From: Chondrilla cf. caribensis
Taxonomy: Eukaryota > Porifera > Demospongiae > Chondrillida > Chondrillidae
Length of the DNA: 27,500 bases
Assembly: GCA_964020155.1 (NCBI GenBank)
Contig: OZ026554.1
Coordinates: 5,562,827-5,590,326, forward strand
Direction: 5' to 3'
Shown here: positions 13,340 through 21,881 of the stretch, one piece after another
How the letters are laid out: the number at the start of each line of letters is the position of its first letter
Position numbering within the stretch: the stretch's first letter is position 1
The notes under the pieces: model-generated
What the model was told of the DNA's origin: nothing
Database searches by the model: none
The model's input: only the letters and a program-made list of their open reading frames with translations
Made by a program: the position numbers and the translations under genes

Positions 13340-15733
13340 TTAAAAGAAAATGGCCGTATTTACTAACATGCTGTCCCAGTCGAGAGGATTGGTGAAGACT
13401 TCCTCCTGAACCCAATCCTCCCAATGGTCCATTTCTTCTTGAGTTAGTTGGATGTCCGAGGAACCCAAAACACTCAGTACGTTGTTGTCAACGGGAGTGA
13501 AGTCGAATTCTGAATCAGATACCTCTTTTGTACTGTCGCCATAGTAACGAGCATTGAAACGATCAACGCAATCTCTCAAAGTAATTTCTTCACTTTGGAA
13601 ATCCCAAGGCCTGGCATCTAGGTCGTTACCATAGGCCCAATCGTCATGGAGATGGTGACGCACTGTCTGGTAAATGGAAGATATCACCTTCATGTTGCTT
13701 CTTCTCCAGTTTCTTCCAAGGTATTTAGTTTGAGCCTTGAGGAGCTTTAGAGTGTACAAACGTATCAGGGGGTGTCTGACCTTGAGTGTGCGCTTGAGAA
13801 TGGGAGCGGACTTGAACACAACCATCATCATTATACGCGAGTGCTTCCATTTGGTGAGCTTCTGAAGGATCCTCAGGAGATTGATGCACGCAAAGAGGTT
13901 CCTCCAGCAGTAGCCTTGGTCCAGGTACACAGGCTCCAGAGATTCAAACGTTGGTTTGTCCAGATGTGATGTCACGTAGGAAACAAACTCCAACTCCAGG
14001 AGAGTATTCTTGGCTGCCACATACTGAGCCACAATCTGGTTGAAGAACTTGAGAACCAGTGGGATACAGTTGACAAACACGAGGTGCTGGCTCATGAACT
14101 CGAACTGGTAGATGTGATTCAGCTTGAAATATTTCAAGAGCAGTAATAAAATGGCAGATACAGCTTTAACAATAATCTCCTTGTGTCGCTGTATGTCCAA
14201 GTTGAGTTGAGAGGATTCAATGACTGAGGCTGGTTCTTCAAATGGCAGCACATCCACCAGAATGTTGAGAGAATCGGACTTTGCTTTGGCAGTGGGAGAA
14301 GCAGCAAGAAGGACCTTCAGGAAGGAGATCATGTACTGAGGAAGATTGGGCACCATGAACTCATAGAGCCTTTCGGTTCTTGTGTCCCGCTCAGGCAGCT
14401 TACACTGATCGTCTCCGAAGGATCTGCGCATTCTACTCTCGACGTCTTCTTCCTCCTTAATCTGCACCTCGGACAGCGGTTTGTACACGTGTGTCTGCAA
14501 TACAGAGATGCTCTCCTGAATTGGCCTGGGTAAACCGGCTGTTTCTGAGTTGGGGTTGGTAGCATCAAAAGTGCCAAACTTATTTGTGCTTGCTTCAATG
14601 AAGAGGTCCACCTCTGACTGCCTGACTTTGGGACGAAACTCCAGTCCTCTTTTAGGCTTTACTCCATCAACACCCTCCCCAAACTTCTCCAAAGCTGATG
14701 CAAGTTCAGATCTTCGAGATTCACTCTCAGACCGACCTACTTTGGGAAGCAGAGAATGGTCCTCCTTCTGCAGAGGGAGGATAACTGGCTTGATGTCATG
14801 TGGTGTCTCGTACTTTGGGTGGAGCCCCGCCTTCACACGAGCCAACTCTTTCATAGCCTCTACATGGTTGAGTCCACCAAGGGTAGCAAGGATGACCTTC
14901 CAAATCACAAGAACGATTTTCTTGATAGGGAAGTGTGGTTGTGCTGAGCTACAGAATCTCAGCAACATGGCAAACAAGGTCTGAGTCAGACTGTCCTCAC
15001 TTCTCGTTGGGTTGCTGATCTCTTCGATGAACACCAGCCTCTTCTCAGACTGTTCCGGAGTGTCACAAGGGTCGGGACGACGGAGTGTCTCAACAAACAC
15101 GTAGAGAATATCAAGACAAATGCGAATGTCCTTATTGTGTGATATGTTCATCCCAGTCTTCTGAGTCGGTTCCACGACCACTCCGGCCTCCAACTCCAGC
15201 CTCAGCACCTGCAGGACGAGAGGGAACACTCCACAGTCCAGCATCAGGAACACGGAACTGCGGATGCTCTTCAGAAGGCTCTCTGGTGTCATCCCGGGAC
15301 TGTAAGCGCCCAGCACGAGGTACAAGATGCTAACGCACGCCAAATACCGCTCTTTCTTGTCTACGAGCTCCAACTTCTCGGTGAAATGGATGACGATACC
15401 TTTCTGAGCGGCTTGAGAGAGGTCGGACCAACTCTGCACATCAGACGTAGGAGCTTTCTCTTTTAAACACTCAAAGAAGTGTGAACAGTATTCCTTGAGC
15501 TCGCGAATCTCTGAATAGGCGAAGAGTTCTCCCAGTTCCCTTTCAAACGAATCCGAGTCTTGATAGTTGAAGTCTAGGTCGGGGGCCTCTATCGCTTGGT
15601 CGGAATCCCGACGCTGCTGCCTTCTCATGATATCTCTGAGTCTGATACTACCCCTACCCCCTTCGAAGTTTCCCAACGGTGAGACCTCTATATCATCTCC
15701 GGGCACAAAAGACATAATGTTCTCGTCCGCCAT
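13340..15733 (-). CDS. STRIP1: Striatin-interacting protein (STRIP1/STRIP2, FAM40), intronless
   Basis: A single 797-aa ORF from ATG 15731-15733. It is the STRIP scaffold subunit of the STRIPAK phosphatase-kinase complex, which links PP2A and striatin to GCKIII kinases and controls Hippo signalling, cell shape and traffic. Match points with human STRIP1: SPDLEFEY-like APDLDFNYQDSD; CSSAQPHFPIKKIVLVIWK; KVRQSEVDLFIEAS; GLPRPIQESI; LPQYMISFLKVLLAASPTAK; HLVFVNCIPLVLKFFNQ; INLLRILQKLTKWKHSR; and AYGNDLDARPWDFQ. The N-terminal N1221 region (about 45-300) and C-terminal DUF3402 region (about 430-790) are both present. Vertebrates have two paralogues; this single gene is equally related to both as far as I can see. 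It has no intron, unlike most neighbours. The start context is ATATGGCGG. Confidence 0.95.
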   Translation of the reverse strand: MADENIMSFVPGDDIEVSPLGNFEGGRGSIRLRDIMRRQQRRDSDQAIEAPDLDFNYQDSDSFERELGELFAYSEIRELKEYCSHFFECLKEKAPTSDVQSWSDLSQAAQKGIVIHFTEKLELVDKKERYLACVSILYLVLGAYSPGMTPESLLKSIRSSVFLMLDCGVFPLVLQVLRLELEAGVVVEPTQKTGMNISHNKDIRICLDILYVFVETLRRPDPCDTPEQSEKRLVFIEEISNPTRSEDSLTQTLFAMLLRFCSSAQPHFPIKKIVLVIWKVILATLGGLNHVEAMKELARVKAGLHPKYETPHDIKPVILPLQKEDHSLLPKVGRSESESRRSELASALEKFGEGVDGVKPKRGLEFRPKVRQSEVDLFIEASTNKFGTFDATNPNSETAGLPRPIQESISVLQTHVYKPLSEVQIKEEEDVESRMRRSFGDDQCKLPERDTRTERLYEFMVPNLPQYMISFLKVLLAASPTAKAKSDSLNILVDVLPFEEPASVIESSQLNLDIQRHKEIIVKAVSAILLLLLKYFKLNHIYQFEFMSQHLVFVNCIPLVLKFFNQIVAQYVAAKNTLLELEFVSYVTSHLDKPTFESLEPVYLDQGYCWRNLFACINLLRILQKLTKWKHSRIMMMVVFKSAPILKRTLKVRHPLIRLYTLKLLKAQTKYLGRNWRRSNMKVISSIYQTVRHHLHDDWAYGNDLDARPWDFQSEEITLRDCVDRFNARYYGDSTKEVSDSEFDFTPVDNNVLSVLGSSDIQLTQEEMDHWEDWVQEEVFTNPLDWDSMLVNTAIFF

Positions 15734-15884
15734 ATTATCTGGCCCGCTAGGTATGGGGTCGGTATGAAGCTATTTTTAGAATGACATCATCGAGAATCAC
15801 ATGACGGTCATCCTGTGCTGGGAGGTCTTGAGTGTAGGAGAGAGAGTACATTCTTCATCACTTTGATTCGGAGGAGAGAGAGCC
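15734..15884. promoter_or_regulatory. Bidirectional promoter region, STRIP / CHMP4
   Basis: 151 bp between divergent ATGs, with both 5' UTRs inside. GAGAGAGAG-type purine tracts lie just before the CHMP4 start. No TATA box is clear. The role is inferred from spacing. Confidence 0.55.
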
Positions 15885-16495
15885 ATGAGTTCTTTGCTAC
15901 AAAAAATGTTCGGTTCTGGTAAGGGGGGTAAAGGACCAACGCCCCAGGACGCTATACAGAAGCTAAGGGAGACGGAGACCATGTTGAACAAAAAATCTGA
16001 ATTTCTAGAAAAGAAAATTGAAGATGAGTTGAAATTGGCGAAACACTACGGAACAAAGAACAAAAGACGTGGGTTTGTAGCGGGACATGTAGGATTCTTT
16101 ATATTTGTCGGATGGTAGTAATGTGATGCTTTTCATGGCAATTTAAAGCAGTTGATTCGTGTTATTAGAATGTGTGCTCTTATGCTCTTCAACGTACATC
16201 ACCTGGTATTGCTGTTTCCCCGGTGAACTGCAGAGGCGCTAAATCACTTGAAGAAGAAGAAACGTCTTGAGAAACAGCTACAGAACATTGATGGCACTCT
16301 GTCTACAATTGAGTTCCAGAGGGAAGCTCTGGAGAATGCTCAGACAAACACGGAGGTTATTAAGAACATGAAAGTGGCGGCACAAGCCCTGTCCACTGCC
16401 CAACAAGGACTGTGAGTGGTGTGTACCAGTGTCTCACGCACTATCAGTAGTGCATGGATGTTTGTGATGTGGGTTTGTATTGCCTATGGTGGGTG

Positions 16496-16550
<55 letters not shown>

Positions 16551-17208
16551 CGTGTGCGTGCATACGTGCATGATTGTTACTTAGTTGTATTCAGTGTAAT
16601 AAATCAAATTGAATAGGTGTGCGTGTGCTCTGGTGTACGAGATTGATTTTTTGTTCATAGAAATGTTGATGATGTCCATGACATTATGGACGACCTTCAG
16701 GAGCAAAACGAGATTGCTGAGGAGATTGCTAATGCTATTTCCCAGCCAATTGGTTTCGCCCAGGAGCTTGATGATGTAAGTACAGTACCTTTACTTTATT
16801 ATGACTCATGCTAACCATGTGACAGTCATCCACAATCATGTGATGATACCTACACTATTCCAGTATTATAATTTCCTAATGGTTATCTTAGGACGAGCTT
16901 CTCGAGGAGCTTGAAGGATTGGAGGAAGAGGATTTGGAGAGAGATCTGCTCGGTGTGCCAACAACAGTCAACCCATTACCAGAGCAAGATATAGAGCTTC
17001 CTACAGTCCGTGAGTACTTCCTGTCCTTGTCACCTCACATGTATGTGGTGAATACTTCCTTGTCACCTCACATGTATGTGGTGTGTCTGTCCTTTGGATT
17101 GTGAGTGAACCTCTGTGATGCTCTGCTCCTGCAGCTACAACTGTCCCGAAGACCAAAGTCAAGGATGAGGACGATGAGCTTTCTCAACTGGCGGACTGGG
17201 CCAGTTAA
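15885..17208 (+). CDS. CHMP4: Charged multivesicular body protein 4 (CHMP4, Snf7/Vps32), 5 exons
   Basis: Exons: 15885-16068, 16234-16411, 16661-16775, 16892-17009 and 17135-17208; 222 aa, phases consistent. It is the main filament-forming ESCRT-III subunit and acts in membrane scission at endosomes, the midbody and the nuclear envelope. A glycine-rich N-terminus (MFGSGKGGKGPTPQDAIQKL) leads into the basic ESCRT-III core helices. Family landmarks are ETETMLNKKSEFLEKKI, GTLSTIEFQREALENA, TNTEVIKNM and AEEIANAISQPIGF. The tail is acidic and ends DELSQLADWAS, like the ALIX Bro1-binding helix of human CHMP4 (ELENWAGSM). Animals often have CHMP4A/B/C; this is an unduplicated-looking CHMP4. Intron 2 contains a TG microsatellite, and intron 4 starts with a duplicated donor. 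Confidence 0.94.
16499..16555. repeat. (TG)n microsatellite in CHMP4 intron 2
   Basis: TG repeat on the sense strand, degenerating to TGCGTGCG at its 3' end. It begins about 87 nt after the donor. Confidence 0.95.
17010..17080. repeat. Two-copy tandem duplication starting at the CHMP4 intron 4 donor
   Basis: Copy 1 (17010-17047) starts gtgagtacttcctgtccttg; copy 2 (17048-17080) starts gtgaatacttccttgtcacc. Both end cacatgtatgtg. Copy 1 begins at the first base of the intron, so the donor was duplicated. The second donor is weakened (GTGAAT). Confidence 0.85.
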
Positions 17209-17925
17209 CTCCCCTGTTCCCAGTTCATTCAATACACATATTATTAACATAGGTCTCAATCCTGACACACTTGCTGTATCTATAATATACACACTGTAGC
17301 CACTGATTGTTGTATGTACATAATATGTGCACATTAATTAAGTAGGTATGAGAGTTTGATTTTATCAAATATGCCACTTCTTGAGGGTTAAAATAATTTT
17401 AGTGGTTCAATGAAAGTTAAGTTAGCACAATAATATACCATGATTCCGGAAAATAATATGTGATTAAAATAATACGAATCATCCAAATCTAGAATAGAAT
17501 TATATAAATGCTATTATAAAAATGCGCAACACCATTTTGAACACCAGAAACGAATAATGCACGCTTAAAAATGGCGTTCTAAATAATGCGCCGGCAAATT
17601 CACTCACAAAGTTTGGATTTATAAAATACCGCAATAATTTCTGGAATTACGGTATATGGTACCCTTTTGCCAAGCATGTGTGCATAATATTATATCCAAA
17701 TGATATTCTATGGACCATTGGTAATGAATCGGCATCAACATGGTTACAGGGGGAATACACCCATTCTCAAATGCTTGCATCAATTGCGCGCATGCAGCAT
17801 CACCATGGTAACATTAATTATAATTCTTGGAATATCACATCCCAGAATGATAATTTCCAGTCAATTCCACATCTGGAACTGAAAATTAACCTGGAGATTA
17901 ATTATTACTGTATAATTAAGAAAAT
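17209..17925. other. AT-rich spacer between CHMP4 and the LINE
   Basis: About 700 bp without a recognisable gene. It holds the CHMP4 3' UTR (no canonical AATAAA; AATACA at about 17231 is a possible weak signal), a MITE-like inverted-repeat element at 17433-17657 and AT-rich sequence up to the LINE tail. Short ORFs here look random. Confidence 0.6.
17433..17657. mobile_element. MITE-like element with about 25-bp terminal inverted repeats
   Basis: The left end reads ATATACCATGATTCCGGAAA. The reverse complement of the right end reads ATATACCGTAATTCCAGAAA. The match is about 20 of 25 positions, and the element is about 225 bp long. The interior is non-coding with repeated ATAATGC and GCGC words. 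The target duplication is not certain; TA-rich flanks hide it. It is probably a decayed non-autonomous DNA transposon. Confidence 0.5.
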
Positions 17926-20620
17926 ATAGATAGATAGATAATTATTATTATAGTGCAACATGTCAACAATACAGACACTAGGACAAATTGTCCAATGAAG
18001 CACTTATAGATAGACGAAAATTATACACATGTAAAAACAACATGATCAGGAACAAAATCTGTCAGTCCACATAGTATAGATCTTCTTCATAATTGCTGGA
18101 CTTTGACATGCAGCAGTTAGAATCAATACAACTTTAGCTTCATCATTCAAGGTTGGAAAATCAATATATTGCTCCATCATCTTCTTCATGAGGGGGAATC
18201 TACTGGTTTGCCACGCACTACAGTGCAGTAGCCAGTGATTTAAGTCTTCAATATCTCCCGACGAACACTCCCTGCAAACACGAAGCTCTCTTGGGATCTG
18301 TCTCCATCGCCCAGTCTCAATACGGAAATGAGCTGTTCCCCCCCTCAATTGCATTAGCACACGCCTATAGATCTTTGATTGAACATCGGCACACATGGGA
18401 CTGATGCTGTCGCCAAGAGAATGGATTGCATGTAAAACACTCAACTTCGGCCGCTCTACCATCTCCTTCCTCCAGGACTCCAAAACCTTTCTCTGCGCAA
18501 TATCACTTAACATACGCTTTACTTCATGCCAAGACATCCCCTGTAGACTCTGACCACTAACATCAGACCATCCAAAAAGTGTGAGAACATCCTTAAGATT
18601 GTTCAGCCATGGACCCCTGGACAAGGAAATGGCATCTTTAGCTGCTCTACGGATAATACGGTTCTCAAACATGGGAGACAACAGAATCTTAAACCAGAAA
18701 ACCACACATCTCAACCGAGCCTCCCACATTAAAGGGAAGCATGACATTTCTGCCAAAAGAGATACCCTAGGATGGTTCCTGCCCACTCCAAAATATGTTC
18801 TTAGAGCCCTCAGTTGTAATTGCTCCAAAGAGTCCATTCTTTTAAGTAAGCCCCAAGCTTCTGCACCATACAAAAGAACTGAGTGAACCATCGACTCCAT
18901 AAGTTTCTTAAATGTGCCACTATATACATCACCAACTGAACGACATTTCTGTAACAAAACATTCAAGGCTAATTTGCCTTTCTCCACCCTCTGCTCCTGC
19001 ATCAATTTCATTTCCAAATACTCGTCAACCTCACATCCAAGATACTTATATGAGGACACAAAAGGTAAGTGCTGACCTTGAATTGCAAGATCACCAGCAC
19101 ATCTCTTCACTCCTTTACTTCTGAAGTGTACGATTCCTGATTTCATAACATTTATCCGAACACCCCACTCATTACACCATTTCTCCAAAACCACGAGACC
19201 ACGTTTCAACTGTATTGCATCTTCACCAAACAAGGAGGTATCATCAGCATACAACAAACCTGGTACTAAGGAGCCTCTACAACTGACACCACAAGCTTCA
19301 TTCTTCAATTCAACTACCAAACTATTAATGTACAGAGAGAATAACAGGGGAGAAAGAACACAACCCTGTCTTAAACCCGTACCTACTCCAAACTCATCAC
19401 TGACCACATCAAGCAGCTTCACCTGACACCTACTATCGAAGTACAAAGCCTTTAAAAACCCCAAAAAACGACCTCTAACTCCATTTTGCCATAGACACTT
19501 CCATAACTTCTGCCTATCCACCCGGTCATAGGCTTTCTCAAAGTCAATGAACGCAGCCAACATGCCCTCAGGTTTTAGGGCCATCTGTGTTTGAGCCAAA
19601 AGAATCAATGATACTATTTGCTCAGGACAACCTCTGCCCTTTCGGAAACCACCCTGCTCATTAGCAAGTAGGCCATTCTCCTCAGCTACCACAGCCAGTC
19701 TCTCTTTCAATATAAGGCAGAAGACTTTACACACCACTGATGTAAGGGAAATACCCCGGAAGTTATCTGGCACACATGCTCCAGCTTTATGTGACTTTGG
19801 CACAGGAACAATCAAACCTTTCCTCCACATCTTTGGAACCATCCCCGACACCCAGCACTCATTAAACAAAGCTACCCATAAATTCCTCAAGACATTGGCA
19901 CTCATCATGCGGATAGATACACCATCAGCACCAGGGGAAGCTTCACTATTAACTTGATGTAAGGCCCATTCAACCTCCTCAAGTGTAATCAGACCATTCA
20001 GCTGATTGGAGTAATCAAGATTAGATAAGTGACAAGAATCAGGGACATTTGAACATTCTAAGGTCTCATCAGCCTGAGATATTCCCCCATTTAGTAATGA
20101 CTCAAAATAGTTCTTCCACACTTGTATAGCATCCTCACCAGTGACAGTACAACCATTGCCGTCCACTGCTTCCTTCACATTAACCTTACTTCTATTCTTT
20201 TCATTCAGACCAACTTTTCCAACCACATTCCAAAAATGTTTTGAATTATCAAGGTTATTCTCCAACTGGCATCTCAATCCCTCTTCAAAATCTCTCTTAG
20301 CTTTAGAAACAGCCTTGGAATACATCCTTCTCTTCTCCAAGTAACTTCTACGCTTTTCCTTCCTCACCTCTTTACTACCTTCATGCAACCAACTAGCCTC
20401 AGCTTTCCGCATATCTTTCCGCATCTTAGCAAGAGACTTTGTATACCATTTATTACCCTTAATTGGCTTCGGATTAACCTCTCTTAGGCCACTCATCATC
20501 ACGCTAACAAGCCTCTCATATACCCCATCAAGACGACATTGATTACCATCAACGTTCTGTAAATCCTGCATAATGCCATTTAAAAGAGACTTGTTATTGA
20601 GATAATATAATATAAATATT
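17925..20620 (-). mobile_element. 5'-truncated non-LTR retrotransposon (LINE)
   Basis: The element contains the 841-codon RT ORF, about 105 bp of 3' UTR and a 3' tail of TATCTATCTATC repeats (plus 17928-17941), a common LINE end type. The apurinic-type endonuclease domain expected before the RT is missing, so the copy is truncated at its 5' end, close to 20600. It lies between the 3' ends of CHMP4 and mARC, in the mARC orientation. I could not identify a target-site duplication in the AT-rich flanks. Confidence 0.85.
18046..20571 (-). CDS. LINE reverse transcriptase ORF, intact RT without endonuclease
   Basis: An uninterrupted 841-codon ORF. RT landmarks: SPGADGVS and RKGLIVPVPKS (finger motifs); NFRGISL; NEQGGFRKGRGCPEQI; FIDFEKAYDRV near residue 340 (first catalytic Asp); GLRQGCVLSPLLFSLYIN; LLYADDTSL near residue 440 (catalytic Asp pair); and YKYLGCEV (thumb side). 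A C-terminal zinc-finger-like motif (CRECSSGDIEDLNHWLLHC) is near residues 764-785. The N-terminal region (about 1-110) is basic and helical, with no endonuclease signature. The absence of stops or frameshifts suggests recent insertion. The clade is not assigned. The ATG used may simply be the first internal Met after truncation. Confidence 0.92.
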   Translation of the reverse strand: MQDLQNVDGNQCRLDGVYERLVSVMMSGLREVNPKPIKGNKWYTKSLAKMRKDMRKAEASWLHEGSKEVRKEKRRSYLEKRRMYSKAVSKAKRDFEEGLRCQLENNLDNSKHFWNVVGKVGLNEKNRSKVNVKEAVDGNGCTVTGEDAIQVWKNYFESLLNGGISQADETLECSNVPDSCHLSNLDYSNQLNGLITLEEVEWALHQVNSEASPGADGVSIRMMSANVLRNLWVALFNECWVSGMVPKMWRKGLIVPVPKSHKAGACVPDNFRGISLTSVVCKVFCLILKERLAVVAEENGLLANEQGGFRKGRGCPEQIVSLILLAQTQMALKPEGMLAAFIDFEKAYDRVDRQKLWKCLWQNGVRGRFLGFLKALYFDSRCQVKLLDVVSDEFGVGTGLRQGCVLSPLLFSLYINSLVVELKNEACGVSCRGSLVPGLLYADDTSLFGEDAIQLKRGLVVLEKWCNEWGVRINVMKSGIVHFRSKGVKRCAGDLAIQGQHLPFVSSYKYLGCEVDEYLEMKLMQEQRVEKGKLALNVLLQKCRSVGDVYSGTFKKLMESMVHSVLLYGAEAWGLLKRMDSLEQLQLRALRTYFGVGRNHPRVSLLAEMSCFPLMWEARLRCVVFWFKILLSPMFENRIIRRAAKDAISLSRGPWLNNLKDVLTLFGWSDVSGQSLQGMSWHEVKRMLSDIAQRKVLESWRKEMVERPKLSVLHAIHSLGDSISPMCADVQSKIYRRVLMQLRGGTAHFRIETGRWRQIPRELRVCRECSSGDIEDLNHWLLHCSAWQTSRFPLMKKMMEQYIDFPTLNDEAKVVLILTAACQSPAIMKKIYTMWTDRFCS

Positions 20621-20651
20621 CAGAATATACTATTATAACCATCTAATAAGT

Positions 20652-20875
20652 TTATTTAGATCTTTCAATAATCTCCACCTTATCACCAATGGAAACGGTG
20701 CACTGTGGCTTTAGTGGAACGAGTTTTCGTCCAAAGCAAGCATGTGTGGGTCCCCGAGGAGCCCGGTAGGTGCGCAACATGTCGATTGGACCAAATTTGT
20801 CAATCTCTCCTGTCTCTTGATCAACAGAAGTCAACTTGCATCTCTGTATGGCAGAAATAGGCACCATCTTCAATA

Positions 20876-20914
<39 letters not shown>

Positions 20915-21737
20915 ATGAGCATGTATATGCACATCCATAGAGAACATTGTCTGTGTACACATAAAGGAATTGTAGCACAATTCTCCACTATAGTGTGTCC
21001 ATCTCAATGGTTTGATAATCCACATTCTTCATACTCACTTCAGCATCAGCATATACCATAAAGGGACTCTCCCCGATTTTCACCGCCAACCACTCATCTT
21101 CTTCAAAGGCCTTTTGGCACCCCTTCAATTCGATGTTCATCCGGAACCTATTCATGGGGACCTCCACGCCGACTCTTTCCTTCATCTTGGAGTTCAGGTC
21201 GTCCAGAGATTCGTAGGAGATGATAGTGACTGGAGCTTCGTCCTGGAAGGCCACACGGAGGTGACCCAGGGCTTGCTTGAAGTTATCGGGGAGGTAGCGA
21301 ATGGGTCTGGAGAGAGGATCGTCAACGATATAGTAGACTAGTCTGGCATAAGCAGCGCTGGGCCCGAGGAATTTAGCAAACCACTCGGCTGCTTGGTCGC
21401 CCTGGTCCACAGCAGGGGCTGTTTGGTTCCAAACACCAACTTCTCTCGTCTGTCCATCGAGTATCGGGTGTACAACTAGATCCGGCATTCCAGGAGCGGA
21501 AAACTTGACGGATTTTTTCTCCTTCATATCCAAATATTCAGCAGTAATTAAAGCCATTTTAGGTATTTTCCGTTGAGTCAAGAAGCGATTCGTGGTTCCA
21601 TCAATAAGCATGTAATTCCTGTCTCCGACTACTCCATAGTTGTTGACCTCCAAACTATCCACTTGAATGCATTTACCAGATTTTAAAGGGTAGAGATTTA
21701 ATCGTACAACTTCGGGTACAGCTGGATTGTCGGCCAT
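20652..21737 (-). CDS. MOSC-domain molybdenum enzyme, mARC (MTARC) family, 2 exons
   Basis: Exons 21039-21737 and 20652-20867; 304 aa. mARC proteins are molybdenum-cofactor enzymes that reduce N-hydroxylated substrates with cytochrome b5 on the mitochondrial outer membrane. The MOSC N-terminal beta-barrel (VVRLNLYPLKSGKCIQVDSL; GDRNYMLIDGTTNRFLTQRK) is followed by the MOSC domain (RFRMNIELKGCQKAFEEDEW; IGESPF). The predicted Mo-ligand cysteine is in IQRCKLTSVDQETGEI, matching CSRCILTTVDPDTG of the human proteins. The protein starts almost directly at the barrel and lacks the N-terminal membrane anchor of human mARC1/2. The intron carries a TG microsatellite near its 3' end. AATAAA directly precedes the ATG. 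The LINE lies about 50-80 bp downstream of the stop. Confidence 0.9.
20877..20911. repeat. (CA)n microsatellite in the mARC intron
   Basis: TG repeat on the sense strand. It ends about 9 nt upstream of the exon 2 acceptor (ATATTGAAG). Confidence 0.95.
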
Positions 21738-21743
21738 TTTATT
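21738..21743 (-). terminator. AATAAA abutting the mARC ATG; likely Rab poly(A) signal
   Basis: AATAAA is followed directly by ATGGCC, 139 nt after the upstream Rab stop codon, and is the first canonical signal there. The arrangement is the same as at EXOSC7-EDEM. Confidence 0.4.
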
Positions 21744-21881
21744 GCATTGCGCAACACATCCGGTGTGACGTGCATAGTGGAGTATTTCTATTATACCAGT
21801 GCACCATTACAATATTGTAAAAAAAATTGACACGGGGAGAGGGGGGGTGTAACCATAATCAAGAATATGTCACATAAAGAG

